Shown: positions 16,515-25,220 of the stretch, one piece after another
Numbering within the stretch: position 1 is the first letter of the stretch
Layout of the letters: the number at the start of each line of letters is the position of its first letter
NCBI RefSeq assembly: GCF_048595755.1
Contig: NZ_CP184360.1
Location: 744,001 to 808,000, forward strand
Source: Luteococcus sp048595755
GTDB taxonomy: Bacteria > Actinomycetota > Actinomycetes > Propionibacteriales > Propionibacteriaceae
Length of the DNA: 64,000 nt
Reading direction: 5' to 3'
Notes under the pieces: model-generated
Seen by the model: the letters and a program-made list of their open reading frames with translations, nothing else
The model's database searches: none
What the model was told of the DNA's origin: nothing
Position numbers and translations under genes: made by a program

Positions 16515-17549
16515 TCAGGGGAGCAGCGAAGCGAAGACCTCGCCGGCGGGAAGGTCCTGCGCCGCAGACCAGCCCGCGCCGGCCCACCCGGAGATCTGCG
16601 AGGAGTCACCGCGCGAGGCCGCCGCTGCCCGCAGCGGCTTGGTGACCTGGTCGACCTGCGGGTAGACCGACGGTGCGAAGTCTTCGTGGCGCTCCATGAA
16701 GTCGTTGACCAGACCACGCGCGGGGCGGCCGCTGAAGGCCCTGGTCACCCTGGTCCCGTGGGCGGTGGACAGCAGTTCCCGATGGGCAGGGCTGGTGCCG
16801 GCCTCGGGGCAACGCAGGAAGGCCGTCCCCGCCTGGACGGCCACGGCGCCTGCCGCGAGCAGTCGCTGCACGTCACCGCGGGTGGCCACACCCCCGGCCG
16901 CGACCATGGGCAGGTCCAGGTGGGACAGTTCGGGCAGCAGGGCCAACGCATCGCGGTGGTTGGGTGCCTTGGCCACGTCGTGCGTGCCCCGATGCCCACC
17001 GGCGTCGAAGCCCTGCACCACCAGACCATCCACGCCCAGCCCCGCGGCGGCCTGCGCCTCATCGCGGTCGGTGACCGTCACCAGGACTCGAGTGCCAACC
17101 TGGTGCAGCGCCTGGACGTCCTCCGGGCGGGGGCAGCCGAAGGTGAAGCTCACCATCTTCACCGGATGCTCCTCCACCAGCAGATGGAGCTTCTCGGTGT
17201 AGTGGTCGTCGTCATTCCAGCGCGGCTGCCCGGCCTGCTCGCCCAGCCGGTCTGCGTAGTCGAGCACCGCCGTCGCATCACGCTGCCGGTCACTCGGGGT
17301 CGGCACGAACAGGTTGACCCCATAGGGCACTGCGGCCATCGCCTGCTCATCCAGCAGCTCGTCAAGGCGGGCCAGATTGTGCCCCAGCTGCTCGGCGGTG
17401 AGGTAGCCGCCGGGCAGGAAACCGCTGCCTCCCGCGGCGCAGACGGCTGCGACCAGTTCGGGGGTCGTGACCCCTCCAGCCATGGGGGCCACCAGCAAGG
17501 GGAGCCTCAGCGGCAGGGGGCGGCGCGGTCCAGTGGTGCCGGCGGTCAT
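16515..17549 (-). CDS. Nitronate monooxygenase-family flavoenzyme
   Basis: A 344-residue FMN-dependent TIM-barrel protein of the nitronate monooxygenase (2-nitropropane dioxygenase) family, which oxidises alkyl nitronates; many homologues have other or unknown substrates. Visible are the N-terminal LPLLVAPMAGGVTTPELVAAVC, the mid-region VSFTFGCPRPEDVQAL, the flavin-phosphate motif GFDAGGHRGTHD, MVAAGGVATRGDVQRLLAAGA and TAFLRCPEAG. Length fits (~320-360). It lies 133 bp downstream of the BCCT gene on the same strand, with a strong terminator between, so it is probably transcribed alone. Confidence 0.87.
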   Translation of the reverse strand: MTAGTTGPRRPLPLRLPLLVAPMAGGVTTPELVAAVCAAGGSGFLPGGYLTAEQLGHNLARLDELLDEQAMAAVPYGVNLFVPTPSDRQRDATAVLDYADRLGEQAGQPRWNDDDHYTEKLHLLVEEHPVKMVSFTFGCPRPEDVQALHQVGTRVLVTVTDRDEAQAAAGLGVDGLVVQGFDAGGHRGTHDVAKAPNHRDALALLPELSHLDLPMVAAGGVATRGDVQRLLAAGAVAVQAGTAFLRCPEAGTSPAHRELLSTAHGTRVTRAFSGRPARGLVNDFMERHEDFAPSVYPQVDQVTKPLRAAAASRGDSSQISGWAGAGWSAAQDLPAGEVFASLLP

Positions 17550-17638
17550 GGGTGGTCCCTTCGTCGGTGCACGGTGTCACCTTCGAGCCTAGGACCTCAC
17601 CCCCGTCGGCACGACAGCAATTTCCGGAAATGCAGAAC

Positions 17639-17667
17639 GGGGCCGCGACGCTGTGCGTCGCGGCCCC
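17639..17667 (-). terminator. Strong terminator of the BCCT transporter gene
   Basis: A perfect 12-bp stem GGGGCCGCGACG/CGTCGCGGCCCC with a five-base loop lies 15 bp past the stop of the minus-strand transporter gene and before the start of the next minus-strand gene. Confidence 0.85.
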
Positions 17668-17682
17668 ATTCCAAGGCGAGGA

Positions 17683-19596
17683 TCAGCCCCGGGGATCCGG
17701 GGTGTCGTCGGAGACGGTCTCGATGGTGGAGGTGTCCACCAGCGATCCGGCTCCCTCACCGGGTGCGGTCGGGTCGACCACCAGGTGGAAGTCGTCGCCG
17801 TGGGCGGTGACGCCCTCGACGATGGCCTGCTCCACCGCGGCCTTGGCGTAGCGCCCGCGCACGATCATCGGGTCGTTGGCCAGGTCCTTCACCAGGGCCA
17901 CGGCCATGCCGATCATGATGATCATGAAGGGCAGGCCGGCGACGATGATGATCTGCTGCAGGCCGCCCAGCGCGTCCTCACCACCGGTGACCAGCATGAT
18001 GGCGGCCACGGCGCCGGTCGCGGCACCCCAGAAGATGACCGTGGGGCGACGCGGCTCGATGGTGCCGTTCTCGCTCAGGGTTCCCATCACGATGGAGGCG
18101 GCATCGGCGCCGGAGACGAAGAAGATGCCCACCAGGATCATGACCAGCACCGAGGTGATGGTGGCCCAGGGCATGGTGTCCAGCAGGGCGAACAGCGTGG
18201 CCTCCTCAGAGCCGGCCTCGCTGAGCTTGGCGCCCAGCTGCTCGGCCTTGACCGCGGCACCACCGAAGATCGCGAACCAGATGAGGCTCACGACACTGGG
18301 AACCAGCAGCACGCCAGAGATGAACTGGCGAATGGTGCGGCCCTTGGAGATACGGGCGATGAACATGCCCACGAAGGGGGTCCAGCTGACCCACCAGGCC
18401 CAGTAGAAGATGGTCCAGCCGGCAAGCCAACTACTGGCGTCGCCACCGTCCACACCGGTGCGGGCGCTCATCATCATGAGCTCCTGCAGGTAGGTGCCCA
18501 GGCTCGACGGGATGAGGTTCAGGATGAAGACGGTGGGGCCGACGACGAAGACGAACAGGGCCAGCACGAGGGCCAGCACCATGTTGATGTTCGACAGGTA
18601 CTGGATGCCCTTACCGACGCCGGAGACGGCCGAGATGACGAAGCAGATGGTCAGGCCGGTGATCAGCAGCACCAGGAACCTGTTGCTCGCCTCGTCGAGC
18701 CAGCCCACGATCTTGGCGCCCTCGGCGATCTGCAGCGCCCCCAGACCCAGCGAGGTGGCCGAGCCGAACAGGGTGGCGAAGATGGCGAAGATGTCGATGA
18801 CCTTGCCGGCGGGGCCGTAGGTCTGCCGCTTGCCCAGCAGCGGCTCGAAGACGGCGCTGATGGTCAGCGGGCGGCCCATGCGGAAGACGCCGTAGGCGAT
18901 GGAGACGCCGACGATCGCGTAGATGGCCCACGGGTGCAGGCCCCAGTGGAACAGGGTGGTGGCCAGCGCCTGCTTGACGTCGGCGTCACCGGTGCCGGGC
19001 GGCGGGGTGACGAAGTGGGCCAGCGGTTCGGCGGCGCCGTAGAACATCAGGCCGATGCCCATGCCGGCGCTGAACATCATGGCGATCCACGAGGTGGTGG
19101 TGAACTCGGGTCCTTCACCGTCGCGGCCCAACGGGATTCGGCCGTAGGGGCTGATGGCCAGCCACAGGACGAAGAAGACGAAACCTGTGGCGGCCAGCGC
19201 GAAGAGCCATCCGGCATTTCCGACGACCCATTCCAGGCCCTGGCCGGAGGCGGTGTTCAGCTGTGCGGGGGCCAAGGCGCCCCAGATGACGAAGGCGATC
19301 GACAGCACTGCGGTGATCCCGAAGACCACCTTGTCCAGGCTGCCGGGGCGCTCGTTCTTCAGGGCCTCGGCCGAGGGCTCGAGTGCCGGGTGCGAGGCCT
19401 CGAGGACCCTGCCCTGCCCCATCAGGCGGGCGGCGCCACCGTGGGCGTCCAGCAGGTCTCGGGGGCCGCTGGCCGACAGTGGGCTGCCGGTGCGGTTCTT
19501 GTTGCCGACGGGTCGGGCTGCGGAGCCCGTCTGCTTGCGGTCGCGGCGCGACCGACCCGGCGGATTCTTGTCTTCGGGTCGCTCTTGCTCGGCCAT
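17683..19596 (-). CDS. BCCT-family betaine/carnitine/choline transporter
   Basis: A 637-residue secondary transporter of the betaine-choline-carnitine family, which imports quaternary ammonium compounds, mostly with sodium, for osmoprotection. A polar N-terminal tail of ~90 residues precedes about 12 membrane segments, and a C-terminal cytoplasmic tail of ~60 residues follows. Family signatures include MGIGLMFYGAAEPLAHF, the tryptophan-rich IFYWAWWVSWTPFVGMFIAR and ISKGRTIRQF. Substrate and coupling ion cannot be read with certainty. The start at 19596 has GGAGG eight or more bases upstream (minus strand), which favours it over an ATG at 19677. The acidic/basic tails are typical of osmosensing members (inference). 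Confidence 0.93.
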   Translation of the reverse strand: MAEQERPEDKNPPGRSRRDRKQTGSAARPVGNKNRTGSPLSASGPRDLLDAHGGAARLMGQGRVLEASHPALEPSAEALKNERPGSLDKVVFGITAVLSIAFVIWGALAPAQLNTASGQGLEWVVGNAGWLFALAATGFVFFVLWLAISPYGRIPLGRDGEGPEFTTTSWIAMMFSAGMGIGLMFYGAAEPLAHFVTPPPGTGDADVKQALATTLFHWGLHPWAIYAIVGVSIAYGVFRMGRPLTISAVFEPLLGKRQTYGPAGKVIDIFAIFATLFGSATSLGLGALQIAEGAKIVGWLDEASNRFLVLLITGLTICFVISAVSGVGKGIQYLSNINMVLALVLALFVFVVGPTVFILNLIPSSLGTYLQELMMMSARTGVDGGDASSWLAGWTIFYWAWWVSWTPFVGMFIARISKGRTIRQFISGVLLVPSVVSLIWFAIFGGAAVKAEQLGAKLSEAGSEEATLFALLDTMPWATITSVLVMILVGIFFVSGADAASIVMGTLSENGTIEPRRPTVIFWGAATGAVAAIMLVTGGEDALGGLQQIIIVAGLPFMIIMIGMAVALVKDLANDPMIVRGRYAKAAVEQAIVEGVTAHGDDFHLVVDPTAPGEGAGSLVDTSTIETVSDDTPDPRG

Positions 19597-19895
19597 GTAG
19601 ATGTGCCTCCTGGGATTGACGAACCCTGGGACGTTATCCCAAGGACGCGAGAAGCTGCGAGACGCGCAATTCACCACCTTCTCAGACAGATCACCTCAAA
19701 TGCCGCGCCACTAGCGCATAAGCCCTGACCAATCGTGGAATCACGAGCATTTCAAGGCAGGCGGGAGAACTGAAAAACTCCTGCGGCTCGGCCGTGTCGG
19801 CCTCAGCCCCTCAGCGTGCGCGTGCACCCCCGAGCGCACCAGTCTGAGCGCACCAGTCTGGGTGCACCAGTCGTGAGCCGTCCATTGACGAGAGC

Positions 19896-19934
19896 GCGGG
19901 CCCGGAAACACCCGAGATGGATTTCCGGGCCCGC
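19896..19934. terminator. Long perfect hairpin, terminator-like
   Basis: A 13-bp perfect stem GCGGGCCCGGAAA/TTTCCGGGCCCGC with a 13-base loop. On the plus strand the descending arm begins TTT; on the minus strand likewise. No gene ends next to it, so it would terminate an unannotated transcript or form part of a structured RNA. Confidence 0.6.
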
Positions 19935-20055
19935 TCCATGCAGTGCCGGTCCGATCCCCCGATCCAGTCCCAGCATTGCTGCACTTGGGGCGCCGGCTGC
20001 CATCCGGAGCCTGCGACCCAGCCCTCGCAATTCCCCAGTCGAGGGGCGGTTCGAA

Positions 20056-20140
20056 CCACCAGCAGGACTCCCCCGAGACCTGCTGGTGGCAGGGATTCCC
20101 CCGAATCCCGGTCGCCCGTCCACCCCCTTTGAGGGGGGAC
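20056..20140. ncRNA. Cluster of three adjacent hairpins; possible structured RNA
   Basis: Three stems follow one another closely. CCACCAGCAGG (20056-20066) pairs perfectly with CCTGCTGGTGG (20079-20089). GGGATTC (20092-20098) pairs with GAATCCC (20103-20109) around a four-C loop. GTCCACCCCC (20118-20127) pairs with the GGGGGGAC ending at 20140. Upstream, ACTTGGGG (~19983) can pair with CCCCAGT (~20033). I could not match this to tmRNA, RNase P, SRP or 6S RNA, nor to a riboswitch I know. Strand is unknown; it could be an RNA gene or a long leader of the BCCT gene. Confidence 0.35.
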
Positions 20141-20335
20141 CGGCGATGAGATGACTGTGCACCACGAGCGCTGTGAAGGAAAGTTAATACTGAACGCGAT
20201 CGGGTGGCATCAGCATTGGAACAGCTTTTCCCCGCCTGATGTCCCCTGTTTTCGTGACAGCCGGGAGCGGGGGCGGTGAGGCCCGGGCGTGGGCCTTTCC
20301 CTCCTCGGACCCCGCGTGCCTGCCCCCGAGGGCAT

Positions 20336-20429
20336 GACTCCGCAAACCTGCCATCGACCACGCGCATCGGGGAGCCCTGACACGAGACTGCGGCCCGCTC
20401 CGCTCGACGCGTGGTCGATTTGCGGAGTC
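20336..20429. repeat. Intergenic terminal-inverted-repeat element, copy E
   Basis: Left end GACTCCGCAAA, then a six-base insertion and ATCGACCACG; right end CGTGGTCGATTTGCGGAGTC, which is the clearest form of the repeat end. It lies 36 bp past the lutC stop and may end the lactate operon transcript. Confidence 0.82.
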
Positions 20430-20465
20430 GGGCCGCAGTGCTTGGTGGAACCGGCCGATCAGGGT

Positions 20466-21122
20466 TCAGCCGGCGACCACCACGTAGAGGGTGCGGGGGC
20501 CGTGGACGCCCTCCACACGACTTAACTCGATATCGCTGGTTGCCGACGGGCCGCTGATCCAGGTGATCGGCCGCTGCTGCTTGACCGAATCCTGCAGGCG
20601 TCCGACGGCCTCGGGAATGTCCGAGACCACCTGGTCGGTGCGCACCACGCAGATGTGCGCATCGGGAACCAGGCTCAGGGCGCGACGGCCCTGGTCGTCG
20701 GCGTGGTCGAGCATGATCGTGCCGGACTCGGCGGCCCCGACGCGTGCTGCGGTGACCACGGCGCCAGCGGCGTTGAGCTGGTCATTGGACAGCTGCGGCT
20801 CGTCCGACAGGATCGCGATGCCGGCCGTCTCGACGGCGCTGCGCCAGGCGGCGGGGAGGCCAACCGGCAGGATGGCATCCTTCGCCTCGATCGACTTGAG
20901 CCCGTCGACGACGGCCTGGGCGATCTCGGCCTCCGAGCCGCCGACACGCACGACGGTGGCCTTGTAGTCCTCGACGCGTTCGACGAAGCGGCCGATCACG
21001 TCGTCCATGGCGGTGGGCTGTTCATAGCGCCAGGTCACCGGGACGTCGACGGCGGGGTCGCTCTCCTTGACGTCGACGAGTGCCGTGCGCACCCGCTGGA
21101 GGATCTCGTCCTTCGCGTTCAC
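20466..21122 (-). CDS. lutC: Lactate utilization protein C (LUD domain)
   Basis: LutC is one of three subunits of the iron-sulfur L-lactate dehydrogenase LutABC that oxidises L-lactate to pyruvate. The 218-residue protein is a single LUD domain. Recognisable stretches are AAWRSAVETAGIAILSD, GAVVTAARVGAAESGTIML and ALSLVPDAHICVVRTDQVVSDIPEAVG, ending in the family-type HGPRTLYVVVAG. The GTG start overlaps the lutB stop by four bases, so the two are translationally coupled. It is the last gene of lctP-lutA-lutB-lutC. Regulation is probably by the LldR-like repressor encoded divergently upstream of lctP. Confidence 0.93.
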   Translation of the reverse strand: MNAKDEILQRVRTALVDVKESDPAVDVPVTWRYEQPTAMDDVIGRFVERVEDYKATVVRVGGSEAEIAQAVVDGLKSIEAKDAILPVGLPAAWRSAVETAGIAILSDEPQLSNDQLNAAGAVVTAARVGAAESGTIMLDHADDQGRRALSLVPDAHICVVRTDQVVSDIPEAVGRLQDSVKQQRPITWISGPSATSDIELSRVEGVHGPRTLYVVVAG

Positions 21123-22717
21123 TTCTGGTCTCCCTTGGCCTTGTTGCCGTTGTTCTTCTCACGTTCGTCCCACCAAGCCCGGAAGCTCTGCGTGGGAACC
21201 ATCGGCACGTCGCGCGCGCCGGTCCAGCGGTTCAACGGTCCGGGGATGGGGCCGATGTGGTCGAAGAACTTGCCGAGCACCTTGCCGCCGAGCTTGGTCT
21301 CCGCCCCCAGGGCTGCACCCCACAGCTTGCCGTTGCCGAACATGACGCTGGTGGCCTTCATGGCGATCGGCTCGAAGTGCACGTTGTAGCTCTTGTGCTG
21401 CTTCTTCGCCTCGACGGCCTTGTGGCGCTCGTGGACGAGCAGCTCCATCAGCGGGATCTTCACCGGGCAGACGTCATTGCACGCGCCGCACAGGCTGGAC
21501 GCGAAGGGCAGTGAGCGGTCCACCGGGTTCTTCATGCTGCGCAGCTGCGGGGTGAGCACGGCGCCGATCGGGCCCGGGTAGACCGAGCCGTAGGCGTGGC
21601 CGCCGACCTTCTCGTAGACCGGGCAGACGTTGATGCAGGCACTGCAGCGGATGCAGCGCAGTGCCTCTCGGCCAACCTCGTCGGCGAGCACGTCGGTGCG
21701 GCCGTTGTCGATCAGCACGACGTGCATCTCCTGCGGGCCGTCGCCTTCACGGGGACCGGTCCACAGCGAGGTGTACGGGTTCATCCGCTCGGCGGTGGAG
21801 CTGCGCGGGAGCAGCTGCAGGAAGACCTCGAGGTCCGCGAAGGTCGGGACGATCTTCTCGATACCCACGACGCTGATCAGCGTGTCGGCCAGGGTCAGGC
21901 ACATGCGGCCATTGCCCTCGCTCTCCACGACGGCCAGCGTGCCGGTCTCGGCGACGGCGAAGTTGGCACCCGAGATGGCAACGTGGGCGCGCATGAACTT
22001 CTCACGCAGGTGTGCACGGCTGGCCGCGGCCAGGTTCTTCGGCTCGGTGTCGAGCTCCTCGGGTGCGGCCTTGCCGTAGTTGCCCATCTCCTCCAGGAAG
22101 ATCTCGCGCACCTCGGAGCGGTTGCGGTGGATGGCCGGCACGAGGATGTGCGACGGGCGGTCGTGGCCCATCTGGACGATGAGTTCGGCCAGGTCGGTTT
22201 CCCAGGCGGCGACACCGTTGGCCTCGAGGGCCTCGTTCATGTCGATCTCCTGGGTGACCATGCTCTTCACCTTGACGACCTCGGGCAGGTCCTCGGGGCC
22301 GAGCTTGCCCTTGACCAGGCCGACGATGATCTCGTTGGCCTCCTTGGCGTCGCGGGCCCAGTGCACGGTGGTGCCGGCCTTGGTGAGGTTCTCCTCCAGC
22401 TGGACGAGGTAGTCGTCGAGGTGGCGGCCGACGCGATTCTTGATCGCCTCACCGGCCTGGCGCAGCTCCTCCCAGTTCTCCAGCTCGGCGGTGACACGGG
22501 TGCGCTTGGCGCGGATGGTGCCCATCGCGTGGTGCAGGTTCTTGCGCTGCACCGGGTTGGCCAGCTCGCGCTTGGCCGCGTCGGGGAACAGCGGCGAGTC
22601 CACCAGTTCACCCTGCGGCGGCGCCGGAGTGAGGCGGGCGGCCCCATGGTTGTTCTTGGTCACCAGCTTGAGCTGGGTCCTCTGGGTGGAGCGGGTCTCA
22701 CCGTTCTGGTTGGTCAT
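21119..22717 (-). CDS. lutB: Lactate utilization iron-sulfur protein B
   Basis: LutB is the large iron-sulfur subunit of the LutABC lactate oxidation complex. The 532-residue protein has an N-terminal LUD-type domain (including AAWETDLAELIVQMGHDRPSH nearby, and VAISGANFAVAETGTLAVVE) and a C-terminal part with two 4Fe-4S clusters: CIRCSACINVCPVYEKVGGH and LCGACNDVCPVKIPLMEL. Length is somewhat above the ~470-residue Bacillus protein because of N-terminal and C-terminal extensions, as usual in actinobacteria. It overlaps lutA upstream and lutC downstream by four bases each. Confidence 0.94.
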   Translation of the reverse strand: MTNQNGETRSTQRTQLKLVTKNNHGAARLTPAPPQGELVDSPLFPDAAKRELANPVQRKNLHHAMGTIRAKRTRVTAELENWEELRQAGEAIKNRVGRHLDDYLVQLEENLTKAGTTVHWARDAKEANEIIVGLVKGKLGPEDLPEVVKVKSMVTQEIDMNEALEANGVAAWETDLAELIVQMGHDRPSHILVPAIHRNRSEVREIFLEEMGNYGKAAPEELDTEPKNLAAASRAHLREKFMRAHVAISGANFAVAETGTLAVVESEGNGRMCLTLADTLISVVGIEKIVPTFADLEVFLQLLPRSSTAERMNPYTSLWTGPREGDGPQEMHVVLIDNGRTDVLADEVGREALRCIRCSACINVCPVYEKVGGHAYGSVYPGPIGAVLTPQLRSMKNPVDRSLPFASSLCGACNDVCPVKIPLMELLVHERHKAVEAKKQHKSYNVHFEPIAMKATSVMFGNGKLWGAALGAETKLGGKVLGKFFDHIGPIPGPLNRWTGARDVPMVPTQSFRAWWDEREKNNGNKAKGDQK

Positions 22718-23493
22718 CGTGTGGCTCCCGTCAGGCTGGCGTCGGTGCTGGCCAGGATCTCGGCCAGGTGGATCGGCTTGATGCCCGCATTGCCCCGGTT
22801 GAGGACGCCGGAGATGTTCAGCAGGCAGGAGTTGTCGCCGGCAACGAGGTATTCGGCGCCGGTGCTGGCGACATTGCGTGCCTTGTCGGTGGCCATGGCC
22901 ACGCTCACATCGGGGTTCTTCAGGCTGAAGGTGCCGCCGAAGCCGCAGCAGCGGTCGGCGTCGGGCAGGTCGACCAGCTGCAGGCCACGGACCTTGCTGA
23001 GCAGTTGGTAGGGCTTGTCGCCCACCTTGGTGACGCGCACCGAGTGGCAGGTGGGGTGGTAGGTGACGCGGTGCGGGAAGTAGGCACCGACGTCGGTGAC
23101 ACCGAGCACGTCGACCAGCAGTTCGGTGAAGTCGAAGGTGCGGCTGGCGGCGTCCTCGGCGGCCTTGACCAGGCCGGAGTCCTTGGCATGGCGGGCGAGC
23201 ATCGGGTGCTGTTCGCGCACCGCGCCGGTGCAGGAGCCGGACGGCGCGATGATGTAGTCGTAGCCCTCGAAGGCCTGGACGTAGTTGCGTACCAGCGGAA
23301 CCGACTCGTCGAAGTAGCCGGAGTTGGTGCTCATCTGGCCGCAGCAGGTCTGGGCCTTGGGGAACTCGACGGTGCAGCCCAGGCGCTCCAGCACCTCGAC
23401 GACGGCCTTGGGGGTCTGGGGGAACATCGCATCGTTGATGCAGGTGGCGAACAGGGCGACCCGCTTGCCCTGCCCCGGAAGTGTGGTGGTCAT
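22714..23493 (-). CDS. lutA: Lactate utilization protein A (CCG-domain)
   Basis: LutA belongs to the GlpC/HdrB-like family with two cysteine-rich CCG domains that probably bind a cluster and pass electrons from lactate oxidation to quinone. The 259-residue protein begins KRVALFATCINDAMFPQTP and has the two CCG motifs in AQTCCGQMSTNSGYFDE and DRCCGFGGTFSLKNPDVS, plus PSGSCTGAVREQH and VTYHPTCHSVR. The start at 23493 is supported by a strong AAGGAGG (minus strand) and the family N-terminus. It lies 38 bp after the lactate permease stop. Confidence 0.94.
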   Translation of the reverse strand: MTTTLPGQGKRVALFATCINDAMFPQTPKAVVEVLERLGCTVEFPKAQTCCGQMSTNSGYFDESVPLVRNYVQAFEGYDYIIAPSGSCTGAVREQHPMLARHAKDSGLVKAAEDAASRTFDFTELLVDVLGVTDVGAYFPHRVTYHPTCHSVRVTKVGDKPYQLLSKVRGLQLVDLPDADRCCGFGGTFSLKNPDVSVAMATDKARNVASTGAEYLVAGDNSCLLNISGVLNRGNAGIKPIHLAEILASTDASLTGATR

Positions 23494-23531
23494 GGGGACC
23501 TCCTTGTGGTTGGTGGTAGACAGGCGGGTGC

Positions 23532-25181
23532 TCACGGGAGCATCCACGACAGGATCGAGGTGGACTGCAGGCCCACCATCAGGCTGATCAGGGCGAGCAG
23601 CCCCAGCGACCAACCCAACGTCTTGCGCAGGATCAACGACTCCTTGCCGACCAGTCCGACGGCGGTGGCGACGATCGCGATGTTCTGCGGGCTGATCAGC
23701 TTGCCGGCGACGCCACCAGCGGTGTTGGCGCTGGTCAGCAGGGCGGGATCGAGGCCGGTCTCGTGCCCGACGGTGGCCTGCAAACCACAGAACAGGGCAT
23801 TGGCGGAGGTGTCGGAGCCGGTGACCGCCACGCCGATCCAGCCGAGCACCGGGGACAGGAAGGCGAAGGCGGCGCCCGCGCCGGCGATCCAGGTGCCGAT
23901 GGTGGTGGTCTGGCCCGAGAGGTTCATCACATAGGCCAGGGCGACCACCGAACCGATGGTGAGCACCGTGAAGCGCAGCTTGTGGACGGTGTCGGTGAAC
24001 TCCTTGACGGCGGCCTTTGCGGGGACCTTGTAGATGATGGCGGTGAGGATCCCGACGAACAGCAGGAGGGTGCCGGCACCGGAGAGCCACTGGAAGTTGT
24101 AGATGGTGGAGCTGTGCACCTGGCCCGCGTTGTTGAGCACGTGGCCGTGCAGTCCGGGCCAGTTGATGACGACGTCGGTGCTGGTCAGCGCCCGCTTGAG
24201 CGGTCCGACGAGGTTGGCGAGCGAGAAGACCGCCACCACCAGGATGTAGGGCAGCAGCGCCATCGCGATCCGGCTGCCGGGCAGCTCACGCCGTTCGTGG
24301 GTGACCACCTCGTTGCCGCCTTCGGCAGCGCTCTCGGCATCCAGGCGCTGCTGGGCCTCGGAGGTGCCCTTGGGCGTCCAGAAGCGCATCAGCACCACAC
24401 CGGCGGCCATGCCGACCAGGGAGGCGATGACGTCGGTGAGCTCCACCGAGATGTAGTTGGAGGTGATCCACTTGGCGGCGGCGAAGGCGCCACCGATCAC
24501 CAGCGCGGCGGGCCAGACCTGCTTGAGCCCCTTGAAACCGTCGACGATGATCAGCAGCAGGAAGGGCACCACCAGGGCGAGCACGGCGGTCTGGCGCCCG
24601 ACGATGGCACCGATCTCCTCATACGGGATGCCGGAGACCTTGCCGGCGGTGATGATCGGGATGGCGACCGCGCCGAAGGCGACCGGGGCGGTGTTGGCCA
24701 CCATCACGGCGATGGCGGCCTTGAGCTTGGGGAAGCCGACGGCCAGCAGCATCACGCCGGTGATCGCCACGGGGGCGCCGAAGCCGGCCAGCGCCTCGAG
24801 CAGGCCGCCGAAGCAGAAGGCGACGAGCAGGGCGGTGACGCGCGGGTCGTCGCTGATCAGGTTGAAGGTGGCGCGCAGGTCTTCGAAGCGGCCGCTGACG
24901 ACGGTGACCTGGTAGAACCAGATGGCCATCAGCACGATCCACACGATGGGGAACAGACCGAAGACGAATCCTTCGCTGGCGCTGAGCAGGGCCAGCGGGG
25001 CGGGCATCTTGAAGGCGAGCACGGCGGTGGCCAGCGCCACCACGACGGCGACGAGGCCGGCGACGTGGGCCTTCCACTTGAGCACACCCAGACCGACGAA
25101 GATCACGATCAGCGGCAGCAGGGCCACCAGCACTGACCAGACCTGTCCGAGGGGGTAGAGCTCGGGACGAAATGTGTTCAT
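23532..25181 (-). CDS. lctP: L-lactate permease
   Basis: A LctP/LldP-type proton-linked lactate transporter of 549 residues with about 12-14 membrane segments. Family signatures include FGGLLEALAGFGAPVAITGVML and VANTAPVAFGAVAIPI in the N-terminal half, and GSDTSANALFCGLQ and TANTAGGVAGKLISPQNIAI near the C-terminus. It is the first gene of lctP-lutABC and supplies the substrate oxidised by the encoded dehydrogenase. The start at 25181 (MNTFRPELYPLG) has GGAG at a normal distance; in-frame starts up to 25205 would run into the operator region. Two LldR-type palindromes lie just upstream. Confidence 0.94.
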   Translation of the reverse strand: MNTFRPELYPLGQVWSVLVALLPLIVIFVGLGVLKWKAHVAGLVAVVVALATAVLAFKMPAPLALLSASEGFVFGLFPIVWIVLMAIWFYQVTVVSGRFEDLRATFNLISDDPRVTALLVAFCFGGLLEALAGFGAPVAITGVMLLAVGFPKLKAAIAVMVANTAPVAFGAVAIPIITAGKVSGIPYEEIGAIVGRQTAVLALVVPFLLLIIVDGFKGLKQVWPAALVIGGAFAAAKWITSNYISVELTDVIASLVGMAAGVVLMRFWTPKGTSEAQQRLDAESAAEGGNEVVTHERRELPGSRIAMALLPYILVVAVFSLANLVGPLKRALTSTDVVINWPGLHGHVLNNAGQVHSSTIYNFQWLSGAGTLLLFVGILTAIIYKVPAKAAVKEFTDTVHKLRFTVLTIGSVVALAYVMNLSGQTTTIGTWIAGAGAAFAFLSPVLGWIGVAVTGSDTSANALFCGLQATVGHETGLDPALLTSANTAGGVAGKLISPQNIAIVATAVGLVGKESLILRKTLGWSLGLLALISLMVGLQSTSILSWMLP

Positions 25182-25206
25182 GGGGACTCCGTTGTCCATC
25201 GACATA

Positions 25207-25219
25207 TTGGTATTACCAA
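25207..25219. promoter_or_regulatory. LldR-type operator 1
   Basis: Palindrome TTGGTATTACCAA, matching the TNGTNNNACNA pattern described for GntR/FadR-type lactate regulators. It lies in the divergent promoter region between lctP and the regulator gene. Confidence 0.7.
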
Positions 25220-25220
25220 A

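Larger units (their letters stand above)
19597..20465. other. 869-bp gene-free region between lutC and the BCCT gene
   Basis: No convincing protein gene lies here: the open frames have poor codon character and no ribosome-binding site. The region holds a 14-bp tandem repeat (19832-19872; unit GAGCGCACCAGTCT, twice exact and once diverged), a 13-bp perfect hairpin (19896-19934), a cluster of three hairpins (20056-20140), an AT-richer stretch (20160-20260) and repeat copy E (20336-20429). Close to the BCCT start is an inverted repeat TGGGA-N5-TCCCA (19627-19641), a possible operator. The BCCT promoter is presumably in 19600-19740. Confidence 0.7.

Noticed and set aside
17653..19728. A long plus-strand open frame (691 codons) opposite the BCCT transporter gene
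   Set aside because: It is the GC-driven antisense shadow of a gene with clear family motifs; the encoded protein is repetitive in Gly, Asp, Gln and His without any domain.
20041..20060. GGTTCGAACC, which resembles a tRNA T-loop
   Set aside because: No matching acceptor, anticodon or D-arm can be drawn on either strand; the bases take part in other hairpins.
19741..20367. Minus-strand open frame of 208 codons in the gene-free region
   Set aside because: No ribosome-binding site, odd composition (Cys, Trp, Ser, Arg), and it runs through strong hairpins and a repeat copy.
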